A stretch of 64,000 bases of DNA from Pseudomonadales bacterium (GTDB lineage Bacteria > Pseudomonadota > Gammaproteobacteria > Pseudomonadales > Halieaceae). Below are positions 43,701-52,361 of the stretch, piece after piece (the first letter of the stretch is position 1; every line of letters begins with the position of its first letter). A program made the translations under genes and the position numbers. The DNA lies in contig JACKNO010000007.1 of the NCBI GenBank assembly GCA_024234815.1, positions 135,553-199,552 of the forward strand, given 5' to 3'. A model generated the notes under the pieces. It was given only the letters and a program-made list of their open reading frames with translations. It had not been told where the DNA came from and did not search any database.

Positions 43701-45755
43701 ATGAAACTTGCACGTCTGCGATCTTATCCCTGTGTTTGGTCAACCGTCCTGGCGGCGCTTCTGTTGCTCAGCGCCTCGGCTTCAGCAGGGACCTTCAGCA
43801 CAACCGCCGCAAGAGATTCTGGCGCAATCCAGGCGCGCGCGGAGGCCGCCCAATTCCTCTCCTACGCCACCTTCGGCCCCACGATTAATGATATCGACAC
43901 ACTGGCCGGGCGCATTACCAGAGTCGGGCGCCAAAGGGCTCTCGAAGAATGGATTGATACACAGTTCGCGGTGCCGGCCACCTACCACAAAGCACTCGCC
44001 AGGCAGATGGTCGAGGCCGATGGTTTCGCGCCGGACCGGGACGACATCGGTGTGTCCCGCTACCGGGATTATGCCTGGTGGCACGCGGCTATTGCGGCAA
44101 AGGACCAGTTGCGGCAGCGAATGGCATGGGCACTGGCGCAAATTTTCGTCGTCAATGAGTCCGGGGAGCGTTTCAACAACGCCGACATCGACGCGTCGGG
44201 TGAGCCGAGGTGGCTCGGCCTGCCTGATTACTACGACGTGCTGGTGCGCAATGCATTTGGCAGTTACCGCGATGTCCTGGGTGAGGTGACTCTGCATCCG
44301 GTCATGGGTGTCTTTCTAAGCCACGTCAACAATTCGAAGGGCGATACGTCGCTCGGCCTCTTTCCGGATGAAAACTACGCACGGGAAGTGATGCAGCTGT
44401 TCTCAATAGGCTTGTATGAATTGAATGCAGACGGAACCAGCCGCAGAAACGCCAGAGGGGAGTACCTGGAAACCTACGACAACGACGACATTGAATCCAT
44501 GGCCCGGGTTTTTACCGGATTGACCTTCGCCGGCGAATACAGATTCCGTGCCAGGAAGAACTATCTTCAAGCCATGCAAATGATTGAGGAGGAACACGAC
44601 AAGGGTGAAAAAATACTTTTTGACGGAACCGTGCTTCCGGCGGGTCAAACGGGCATGCAGGACGTTCACATGGCGCTGGACCACCTGTTTTACCACAACA
44701 ACGTCGGGCCCTTCCTCGCCCAGAGGCTGATCCAGAGGTTTGTGAAATCGAACCCTTCCGGTAGCTATATAAAACGGGTGGCGGACGCATTCGCAGACAA
44801 TGGCCAGGGAGTACGGGGTGATTTCAAGGCTGTCATCAAGGCTGTCCTGCTGGACCCCGAGGTCTGGGCCTCACAGGTTTATACACCGGTAAAAACGCCC
44901 TCGGGGCTGCGGATCACCCCTGCGAGCATCGAAGACACCCGCTTACGCGAACCCGTCATACGCTACACCGCCTTCATTCGCGCGTTTAATCCTTCATCGG
45001 ATCACCCCAGCGGAAGGTTCCTGGTACCGTCCAATTACTCAGTCATGAACCAGGCGCCCTACCGCGCGCCCAGCGTTTTTAACTTTTATCGCCCGGATTA
45101 CCAGGCAGTTTCCGGTTCCACAAGCCAGGAGCGACCGACCCTCAGTGCGGTCCCCGCCACCGGCGCCTACGATAGTTCAGAGGATGACGGATTTTCACTG
45201 GGTGGCTATGACAACTCCTACGGGCGAGTGAGTGGCGCGACCACTGGCACCCGCGCTGGTGTTATCGACGACGGTTTATCACTGGGCGGTTACGATAACT
45301 CCTTCGGTCGACTGAAAAGCACGACCAATGGCGCTCCCGCCTTCGCGCCCTCGGAATACAACCGAACTTTTTCCCCTCGCGACACTTCGGCCAGCGCCAC
45401 GCTTTGGGGGCCGGAGTTCGCGATTCTGACTTCTCCCGCGATAAACAAATTCGCAAATTTACTGCGCCGCCACATAGAAAGCGGCGCGGCAACTTACATT
45501 CTCAAAAACAATGACTGGCTCGGGGAGATCAGGTCCAAAGTGACCTTCGACTTCCGCAGGGAAATCGAGCTGGCCGGCGACCCGGCCGCGTTAATGGAAC
45601 ACCTCGATCTGCTCCTGTGCCACGGCACCATGAGCGACAGGGTGAAACTGATTATTCAGCAAGTGATCGCAAGCGAGACAGAGGAAAACCTGGAGCGGGC
45701 CAGCGGCGCCATTCTGGCCACCCTCACCTCCACCGAATGCAGTGTCAGCAACTAG
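43701..45755 (+). CDS. DUF1800 family exported protein
   Basis: 684 residues with a signal peptide (ending SASASAG). The DUF1800 family pattern is clear: FLSYATFGPT near the start, LRQRMAWALAQIFVV, HPVMGVFLSHVNN, NYAREVMQLFSIGLYELN and a long alpha-helical body. At residues 495-550 there are two 28-residue units, each starting DDG(F/L)SLGGYDNS(Y/F)GR, inserted before the C-terminal conserved block. The biochemical role of DUF1800 is not established; it is nearly always paired with DUF1501, as here (66 bp downstream). Confidence 0.88.
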   Translation: MKLARLRSYPCVWSTVLAALLLLSASASAGTFSTTAARDSGAIQARAEAAQFLSYATFGPTINDIDTLAGRITRVGRQRALEEWIDTQFAVPATYHKALARQMVEADGFAPDRDDIGVSRYRDYAWWHAAIAAKDQLRQRMAWALAQIFVVNESGERFNNADIDASGEPRWLGLPDYYDVLVRNAFGSYRDVLGEVTLHPVMGVFLSHVNNSKGDTSLGLFPDENYAREVMQLFSIGLYELNADGTSRRNARGEYLETYDNDDIESMARVFTGLTFAGEYRFRARKNYLQAMQMIEEEHDKGEKILFDGTVLPAGQTGMQDVHMALDHLFYHNNVGPFLAQRLIQRFVKSNPSGSYIKRVADAFADNGQGVRGDFKAVIKAVLLDPEVWASQVYTPVKTPSGLRITPASIEDTRLREPVIRYTAFIRAFNPSSDHPSGRFLVPSNYSVMNQAPYRAPSVFNFYRPDYQAVSGSTSQERPTLSAVPATGAYDSSEDDGFSLGGYDNSYGRVSGATTGTRAGVIDDGLSLGGYDNSFGRLKSTTNGAPAFAPSEYNRTFSPRDTSASATLWGPEFAILTSPAINKFANLLRRHIESGAATYILKNNDWLGEIRSKVTFDFRREIELAGDPAALMEHLDLLLCHGTMSDRVKLIIQQVIASETEENLERASGAILATLTSTECSVSN

Positions 45756-45821
45756 ACCCGGACCGGACACCCGCTGGCATTCGGCAATATCTGTTTACAG
45801 ATCGATCGACCATCGAAGGAC

Positions 45822-47243
45822 ATGACAGTGAAAAGCGATAGCGTAAAACACAGGGCCTCCATCTCTCGACGGCAATTCATTCGGCGCACGGGAGCGGGAG
45901 CGTGTGCCGCACTCACTTCGACGCCGCTGCTCTCCAGCCTGTTGACCCTCGGTACGACCGGGGCGATGGCTGCCCAGGGCGGCACAGAAGGTTACAAGGC
46001 GCTGGTATGCGTCTTCCTCGGCGGCGGCAACGATTCCTTCAATATGCTCACGCCTTTTGAAAAAGATGAATACAATGATTACGCCGCGGTGCGCAACGAC
46101 CTGGCCCTGTCGAGATCCAGTCTATTGCAGGTCGCGGACACCGGCGGGCGCAACTTTGGAATCCACCCCGGCATGGGTGAAGTAAGGCAACTCTACAAAC
46201 AGGGCAAGCTCTGCTTTCTTGCCAACGTGGGCAGCCTTGTCGAACCCACGGACCTCTACTCCTACGAAAACAGGCAGAACCTTCCCGTCGGCCTGTTCTC
46301 CCATTCCGATCAGGAACGCAACTGGCATTCGGCAATACCACAATCCCGGGTGCAGGTTTCCGGTTGGGCCGGGCGCATGGCCGACGCGCTGACAGACAGC
46401 AGCAACTACAACCCCACTATCTCCATGAATATTGCCCTCAACAACCTGAACCTGTTCCAGACGGGCGTTACCGTTACCCCTTACGTGATCAATGAGGATG
46501 GTGCGACAACACTCTCCGGCTACCAGGGAAGGGGCAACAGGGGCCGCATTCTGACAAATATCACCGACAGCCTGCTCAATCAGAACTATAGCGACCCACT
46601 CAAAATGAAACACGCCGCGCTCGGCGCCAGCTCGATCAACGCCGCGGTCGAGTTCAATTTCGCCCTCGACACCGTCGGGATGAGGACGCGGTTCCCCGCC
46701 ACGGGACTCGGCGCGAAACTGGCGGTGGTTGCCAGGGCAATCGCAGCCCGGCAGGCGCTGGCCCAGACCCGCCAGGTGTTCTTTGTGGAGATGAACGGCT
46801 GGGATCACCACGACGACCTGCTGAACCAGCAGGCGCTCATGCTGCCTGAACTCAGTGCCGCACTCAAAGCCTTCTACAACGCGACCGAGGAACTGGGCGT
46901 TGCCGGCGACGTCACGACGTTCACGGCCTCGGATTTTGGTCGCACCCTGACGTCAAATGGCGCGGGCAGTGACCACGGCTGGGGAGGAAACCAGATCATT
47001 ATGGGAGGCAGTGTCGCCGGCGGCCAGGTCTACGGCCAGTATCCCGAATCCCTCGCCCAGGGCAACCCGCTGGACACCGGCAGGGGCCGCCTGATTCCCA
47101 CCACCTCGGTCGACGAATACAATGCTGAACTCGCCCGCTGGTTTGGCATCCCCAATGACAGTGGGCTGGAGATCATCCTGCCCAATATCCGCAATTTCTA
47201 CCCCAGTGGCAGCGATGAGCCGCCCATAGGCTTCATGGTGTAG
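45822..47243 (+). CDS. DUF1501 family protein with Tat signal
   Basis: 473 residues. The Tat signal SRRQFIRRTGAGACAALTSTPLLSSLL predicts folded export. The DUF1501 core follows: KALVCVFLGGGNDSFNMLTPF, NFGIHPGMGEVRQLYKQGKLCFLANVGSL, WDHHDDLLNQQALMLPELSAALKAFY and FTASDFGRTLTSNGAGSDHGWGGNQ. This resembles the alkaline-phosphatase/sulfatase superfamily in its D/H-rich metal-site loops; activity is unproven. It forms a two-gene unit with DUF1800. Confidence 0.88.
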   Translation: MTVKSDSVKHRASISRRQFIRRTGAGACAALTSTPLLSSLLTLGTTGAMAAQGGTEGYKALVCVFLGGGNDSFNMLTPFEKDEYNDYAAVRNDLALSRSSLLQVADTGGRNFGIHPGMGEVRQLYKQGKLCFLANVGSLVEPTDLYSYENRQNLPVGLFSHSDQERNWHSAIPQSRVQVSGWAGRMADALTDSSNYNPTISMNIALNNLNLFQTGVTVTPYVINEDGATTLSGYQGRGNRGRILTNITDSLLNQNYSDPLKMKHAALGASSINAAVEFNFALDTVGMRTRFPATGLGAKLAVVARAIAARQALAQTRQVFFVEMNGWDHHDDLLNQQALMLPELSAALKAFYNATEELGVAGDVTTFTASDFGRTLTSNGAGSDHGWGGNQIIMGGSVAGGQVYGQYPESLAQGNPLDTGRGRLIPTTSVDEYNAELARWFGIPNDSGLEIILPNIRNFYPSGSDEPPIGFMV

Positions 47244-47281
47244 TGGCCGCTGCGCCCGGTGCCGTTTTTGCCGGGACAGCG

Positions 47282-49756
47282 CTACAACTCGCGCAACAGG
47301 GCCACCGGCGGACTGGACACTACGCGACGGCAGCTGAATACGCCGAGCCCGCCGATCAGGAGCATTCCCGCGCCAATACCCAGCGGCCATATTCGCGGCG
47401 ATAGCGTATAGCGCATGTCCATTACCCATTCCTGCAGCATGTAAACCGACAGCTCCGCCGCCACCGTGGCCAACAGGCCAGCGAACAGGCCCAGGGCGGC
47501 GAATTCAATGAACAGTCCTCCCAGGACCAGGCTGCGGCGCGCGCCCAGTGCGCGCAAAATAGCGCTCTCATGCATGCGGGCATCGACACTGGCCTGTACA
47601 CCCGCCACCAGGACCAGCGAGCCGGCGGCGAGGATTACCGCCAGCACCAGCTCGATGGCGGCGGAGACCTGCTGCACGATGGTACGTATCTGTTCAACCA
47701 CCACATCCATTTCAATCACGGTTACCGTCGGAAACTGGCGGATGAAACGGTTGAGAAAACCCTTGTCCTGGGGCGCGAGGTAAAAACTCGTCATGAAGGT
47801 TGCCGGGTAATCCGCCAGCAGACGGGGAGGGAAAATCAGGAAAAAGTTGGGGCGCATCGATTGCCAGTCCAGCTCCCGCAGGTTGGCGACACGGGCCTCC
47901 AGCGGTTCTGAGCCCACCAGGAAACCCACCGTGTCGCCCACCTCGATGCCCAGGCGTTCCGCGAACTCCCGCTCCACGGACACCAGGGCCTCGTCGGTAC
48001 CGGGCGCCCACCACTGCCCCGCAAACAGCCGGTTGCCCTCGGGCAGCGTATCCGACCAGGTGAAATTGGATTCGCGCTGGCGCCGGCCTTCCTCCCGGTC
48101 GTCACTGGCGGGCAGCGCTTCGCCGCGCACCGCCATGATACGTCCACGGATCATCGGGTAGAGGGGCTCGCTCTTGATGTCCTGGGCGCGCAGCATCTGG
48201 TCTACGGGCTGGACATCGCCGGGCCCGATATTAATCATGAAGTGATTGGGCGTGCCCTCGGGCAACTGGGTCTGCCAGTCGTCGATCAGGGAGGTGCGCA
48301 CCAGCACCAGCACCAGCAGCAACATGATCGCCATGGCGAAGATCACCACCTGCATGGCGTTACTGGTGCCCCGCCGCTGCAGACCGGCCAGGGCCAGGCG
48401 CCAGATACTGCCAGCGCGCATCCCCACCAGGCGGCCGCCGCGCAACAGGGTCAGGGCCAGCACCAGGCCCAGCGCCACGGTCACGGCCAGCCCCGCCAGC
48501 ACCGCCAGGGTCAGTTGCCAATCCCGGCTGTAGCCCCACATGAGCAAGCTTATCGCCAACAGGCCCAGGGCATAATCTCCCAGGGTGCGGCGGTTCTCCA
48601 GTGGCGTGTCCCTGCGCAGCACTCGCAGGGGGCTGGCCAGTGCGAGCCGGCGCAGGGGCGGCCAGGCGAAGCACAGCAGGCAGGTGAGTGACGTGGCGGC
48701 GCCGATGGCGTAGGGCCGGATCCCGCTGGGGCCGGGCTGCACCGGCAGCTGGTCGCCAAACAGGGAGAAAAACACGGCCTGTATTCCCCAGCCGAGCAGG
48801 CAGCCGATGGCGGTGGCGACGGCGCCGAGCATCAGCAGGCTACCGCCATACAGACGGTTGACGCGGGCCGAGGTGGCACCGAGGCTCTTCATGATGGCGA
48901 CGTAATCATTGTGGCGCTCACTGAAACGGCGCGCGGCCAGGGCAATCGCCACGCCCGCCAGCACCACGCCGAGACTGCCGGCAAGCAGCAGGAAGCGCTC
49001 GGCACGCTGCAGGGCGTTGCCGATACCCGGCTGCCCCTCGTTCACATCCAGCAGGCGCTGGCCATCCTCCAGCTGCGGCTGCAGCCATTGGCGGAAAGAC
49101 TCCAGGATATCCGGCGGCGCCGCATATAGCTGGCGGTACTCGACCCGGCTGCCCGGCTGTACCACCCCGGTTGCCGGGATATCGGCGTAGTGCATCAACA
49201 CGCGCGGGCCGTAGCCGCCAAAGGTGGCCGCCTGGTCCGGCTCGGTGCGGGCCGCCGCCGCGACCGTGAACTCGGCCTCGCCGATCGCAACCTTATCGCC
49301 AATCGCCACATCGAGCAGTGCGAACAGGCGCGACTCCAGCCACACCTGGCCCCGCCCGGGGCCGCCCTGGGCCGGCAGCACCGCACCGAATGGCTCCTCG
49401 CTGAAGGTCAGCGCTCCGCGCAGCGGGTAGCCGTCGCTCACCGCTTTTACCGACACCAGTTGCATGCTGTCATCATTGGCGTAGAGCATGGAGGGGAACA
49501 CCAGCGTGACCGCAGACGCCACGCCCTGCTCCCCTGCCCTTTGCAGCCAGTCGGGCGGAATTTCCCGGCCACTGCGCACCACCAGGTCGGCGGCGAGGAA
49601 GCGGTGACTTTCCTGGGTGAGCGCGTTCTGCAGACGGGTGGCGAATGCGCTGATACCCGAAACCACCCCTACCGCGAGTATCAGCGCCAGCAATAACACG
49701 CCCAGCTCGCCGCCGCGCCAGTCCCTGGCCAGCATTTTTCCGGCTGTTACCGACAT
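47282..49756 (-). CDS. ybbP: YbbP-like ABC transporter permease (FtsX family)
   Basis: About 824 residues from the ATG at 49754-49756; a longer frame only shadows the ATPase gene. The N-terminal span and periplasmic MacB-like domain (LLLALILAVGVVSGISAFATRLQNAL) are followed by two FtsX permease blocks of three to four spans, joined by a central span pair. It forms an ABC exporter or lipid/membrane-remodelling complex with YbbA; substrate unknown. The last 72 bp are duplicated at 43348-43419. It starts 4 bp after ybbA. Confidence 0.87.
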   Translation of the reverse strand: MSVTAGKMLARDWRGGELGVLLLALILAVGVVSGISAFATRLQNALTQESHRFLAADLVVRSGREIPPDWLQRAGEQGVASAVTLVFPSMLYANDDSMQLVSVKAVSDGYPLRGALTFSEEPFGAVLPAQGGPGRGQVWLESRLFALLDVAIGDKVAIGEAEFTVAAAARTEPDQAATFGGYGPRVLMHYADIPATGVVQPGSRVEYRQLYAAPPDILESFRQWLQPQLEDGQRLLDVNEGQPGIGNALQRAERFLLLAGSLGVVLAGVAIALAARRFSERHNDYVAIMKSLGATSARVNRLYGGSLLMLGAVATAIGCLLGWGIQAVFFSLFGDQLPVQPGPSGIRPYAIGAATSLTCLLCFAWPPLRRLALASPLRVLRRDTPLENRRTLGDYALGLLAISLLMWGYSRDWQLTLAVLAGLAVTVALGLVLALTLLRGGRLVGMRAGSIWRLALAGLQRRGTSNAMQVVIFAMAIMLLLVLVLVRTSLIDDWQTQLPEGTPNHFMINIGPGDVQPVDQMLRAQDIKSEPLYPMIRGRIMAVRGEALPASDDREEGRRQRESNFTWSDTLPEGNRLFAGQWWAPGTDEALVSVEREFAERLGIEVGDTVGFLVGSEPLEARVANLRELDWQSMRPNFFLIFPPRLLADYPATFMTSFYLAPQDKGFLNRFIRQFPTVTVIEMDVVVEQIRTIVQQVSAAIELVLAVILAAGSLVLVAGVQASVDARMHESAILRALGARRSLVLGGLFIEFAALGLFAGLLATVAAELSVYMLQEWVMDMRYTLSPRIWPLGIGAGMLLIGGLGVFSCRRVVSSPPVALLREL

Positions 49757-49760
49757 GCCT

Positions 49761-50423
49761 CTACTCCACCACCAGCTGACCGGCTTCCAGGCAGATTCGC
49801 CGCTGGCAGCGATCAGCCAGTTGCGCGTCATGGGTAACCAGTACCAGGGTTGTGCCCTCCTCGCGGTTGAGTTCAAACAGCAGGTCGATGATAGTGGCCC
49901 CGGTGCGGGTATCGAGATTCCCGGTCGGCTCATCGGCAAATAAAATGGATGGATGCGAGGCGAAAGCCCTGGCAATAGCCACCCTCTGTTGCTCGCCTCC
50001 GGACAGTTGGCGCGGGTAGTGGCCGGTGCGCGGCCCCAGCCCCACCCTCTGCAGGAAGTTGTCGGCCTGCTCCCGCGCCCGGGCGTGGCCCTGCAATTCC
50101 AGCGGCAGCATCACGTTTTCCAGGGCGGTAAGCGCCGGCAGCAATTGAAAGGACTGGAACACAAAACCCACGTGGCGCCCGCGAAACAGGGCGCGTCCGT
50201 CCTCGTCCAGTTCACCCAGGTTGGTGTCCCCGATAACCACAGTGCCGGCACTGGCTTCATCGAGCCCGGCCAGCAGGCCCAGCAGGGTCGATTTGCCGGA
50301 GCCGGACGCCCCCACGATGGCCACGGATTCCCCCGACTTGATTTCCAGCGTGATCCCTTTCAGTATTTCGAGTTCGGTTCCCGCCATGGGAATCCGCTTC
50401 TGGAGATTTTCGACCTTGATCAT
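49761..50423 (-). CDS. ybbA: YbbA-like ABC transporter ATPase
   Basis: 220 residues from MIKVENL at 50423 (MCLMIKV upstream is possible). Walker A GASGSGKST at 38-46, signature LSGGEQQRVAIARA, Walker B SILFADEPTGNLD. It belongs to the LolD/MacB ATPase group. It is divergent from tesA with overlapping 5' ends, the same ybbA-tesA arrangement seen in E. coli. Confidence 0.9.
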   Translation of the reverse strand: MIKVENLQKRIPMAGTELEILKGITLEIKSGESVAIVGASGSGKSTLLGLLAGLDEASAGTVVIGDTNLGELDEDGRALFRGRHVGFVFQSFQLLPALTALENVMLPLELQGHARAREQADNFLQRVGLGPRTGHYPRQLSGGEQQRVAIARAFASHPSILFADEPTGNLDTRTGATIIDLLFELNREEGTTLVLVTHDAQLADRCQRRICLEAGQLVVE

Positions 50424-51060
50424 TAAACACATCCTCTATCCCGTTTTACGCACGGGCGTCGTCGCTGGATTGCTGCTGGCCTGCCTCGTCGCGAACACCC
50501 AGGCAAGGGAACACAGGATACTGGTGCTGGGCGATAGTATCAGTGCGGCCTACGGCATGTCTCTTACCCAGGGTTGGGTTACGCTGCTCGCGCAGCACCT
50601 GGCTGACGCGGACCCTGCCGTCGAGGTGATCAATGCCAGTATCAGCGGCGAGACCAGCGACGGCGGTCTGCGCCGACTCCCGGCGCTACTGGAACAGCAC
50701 CAACCCGGTATCGTCATCATCGAACTGGGCGCCAACGACGGCATGCGCGGGTTCCCGCTGCCCCGCCTGAGAGATAATCTCACCGCGATGGCCACGCTTT
50801 CCAGGAATGCCGGAGCCAGTGTCATACTGGTGTCGATGGAGATACCGCCAAATTATGGAGCCCGCTATACCGCCGGTTTTCGCGAGAGCTTCAGCGAAGT
50901 AGCCACCGACACCGGCAGCACCCTCGCCCCCTTCCTGCTGGACGGGGTAGCGCTGGATCCGGAGTTGATGCAGGACGATGGGATCCACCCCGACGTGGCG
51001 GCCCAGCCAATACTGCTGCAAAATATCCTGCCCACGATTGAATCCGTAATGGCCGACTGA
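50416..51060 (+). CDS. tesA: Acyl-CoA thioesterase I / lysophospholipase TesA
   Basis: About 214 residues from a TTG at 50416-50418 with GGAG 10 nt upstream; no ATG gives the signal peptide. The signal (ILYPVLRTGVVAGLLLACLVANTQA) directs it to the periplasm. SGNH motifs are present: block I VLGDSISAAYG with S41, block III ELGANDGMRG and block V DGIHPDVAAQ with the D-H pair. It hydrolyses long-chain acyl esters. The gene overlaps divergent ybbA by 8 bp and its stop overlaps the bioA start (TGATG). Confidence 0.9.
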   Translation: MIIKHILYPVLRTGVVAGLLLACLVANTQAREHRILVLGDSISAAYGMSLTQGWVTLLAQHLADADPAVEVINASISGETSDGGLRRLPALLEQHQPGIVIIELGANDGMRGFPLPRLRDNLTAMATLSRNAGASVILVSMEIPPNYGARYTAGFRESFSEVATDTGSTLAPFLLDGVALDPELMQDDGIHPDVAAQPILLQNILPTIESVMAD

Positions 51061-52361
51061 TGAGCGACTGGACCTGGGCAAAACTGCAAGCCGCTGACCG
51101 CGCGGCGATCTGGCACCCCTACGCGTCCGCCACCAACGCGCCAGACGCCATTCCTGTCACCGGAGCCGCAGGGGTACACCTGCAGCTGGCGGACGGCAGG
51201 CGGCTGCTCGACGGCATGTCGTCATGGTGGTGCGCCATCCACGGATACAACAATCCCGCGCTCAACCGGGCGGCGCGCGACCAGCTCGGGCAGATGTCTC
51301 ATGTCATGTTCGGCGGTCTGACCCACCCCCCGGCAGTAAAACTCGCCCAATTACTCACCGGCTTGACCCCAGCGGGACTGGACCGGGTGTTCTTCAGCGA
51401 CTCCGGCTCCGTGGCGGTGGAAGTCGCGCTGAAAATGGCTATCCAGTACTGGTATTCCGTGGGTAAGCCCGCCAAACAGAAAATGATAGCCCTGCAAAAC
51501 GGCTACCACGGCGACACCTTCGGCGCGATGTCGGTGTGCGACCCGGTAACCGGAATGCACCACCTGTTCGGTGACGTGTTGCCCAAACATTTCTTCGCCC
51601 CGGCACCCAGCTGTCGCTTCGGCGAACCCTGCCCCGACAGCGAAATGATCGCCATCACCGACCTGCTGACTGAACATCACCGCGAGATCGCCGCCATCAT
51701 CGTCGAGCCCGTGGTACAGGGCGCCGGCGGCATGCGCTTTTACTCGGCGGACTACCTGGTGCAGCTGCGCGCCCTGTGCGACGCCTTTGACGTCCTGTTG
51801 ATCTTTGATGAGATCGCGACCGGATTCGGCCGCACCGGCAAGCTGTTCGCCCTCGAGCATGCCAAAGTGGAGCCCGACATCCTGTGCCTGGGCAAAGCGC
51901 TCACCGGCGGCTACATGACCCTGGCGGCGACGCTGTGCAACGAGCGCATCAGCAGCGGAATCAGTGACGGCGAGGCCGGCGCGTTCATGCACGGACCCAC
52001 CTTCATGGCCAACCCGCTGGCCTGCGCGGTTGCCTGCGCCAGCGTCGAACTGTTGTTATCACAGCCCTGGCTGCGCATTGTGCAGCGCATTCACAACGAA
52101 CTCGAAACGGGTCTGGCGCCCGCCCGAAAACTGGACAATGTCGCTGAAGTTCGCACCCTGGGCGCAATCGGGGTAATCGAACTCAAAGAACCCGTGGATC
52201 TGCGCAAGGTGCAGCCCATGTTCGTGGAGCGCGGCGTGTGGGTGCGCCCCTTTGGCAAGCTGGTGTACGCCATGCCGCCATTCGTAATGAGCAGCAATGA
52301 CATCGCCACCCTGACCGCGGCCATGGTGGATGTGGTCGCGCAGACCCGCACTTCCCGCTAG
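51060..52361 (+). CDS. bioA: Adenosylmethionine-8-amino-7-oxononanoate aminotransferase
   Basis: 433 residues. Class III PLP aminotransferase: DGMSSWWCAIHGYNNP near residue 51, FSDSGSVAVEVALKMA, LIFDEIATGFGRTGKLFA and PLP lysine K279 in CLGKALTGGYM. It makes 7,8-diaminopelargonic acid in biotin synthesis, using S-adenosylmethionine as amino donor. It is separated from other bio genes and coupled to tesA by a 1-base overlap. Confidence 0.95.
   Translation: MSDWTWAKLQAADRAAIWHPYASATNAPDAIPVTGAAGVHLQLADGRRLLDGMSSWWCAIHGYNNPALNRAARDQLGQMSHVMFGGLTHPPAVKLAQLLTGLTPAGLDRVFFSDSGSVAVEVALKMAIQYWYSVGKPAKQKMIALQNGYHGDTFGAMSVCDPVTGMHHLFGDVLPKHFFAPAPSCRFGEPCPDSEMIAITDLLTEHHREIAAIIVEPVVQGAGGMRFYSADYLVQLRALCDAFDVLLIFDEIATGFGRTGKLFALEHAKVEPDILCLGKALTGGYMTLAATLCNERISSGISDGEAGAFMHGPTFMANPLACAVACASVELLLSQPWLRIVQRIHNELETGLAPARKLDNVAEVRTLGAIGVIELKEPVDLRKVQPMFVERGVWVRPFGKLVYAMPPFVMSSNDIATLTAAMVDVVAQTRTSR

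Noticed and set aside
43348..47353. The 72-bp direct repeat as ends of an insertion sequence
   Set aside because: The repeat is a piece of a coding gene end, there are no terminal inverted repeats, and no transposase or integrase lies between the copies.
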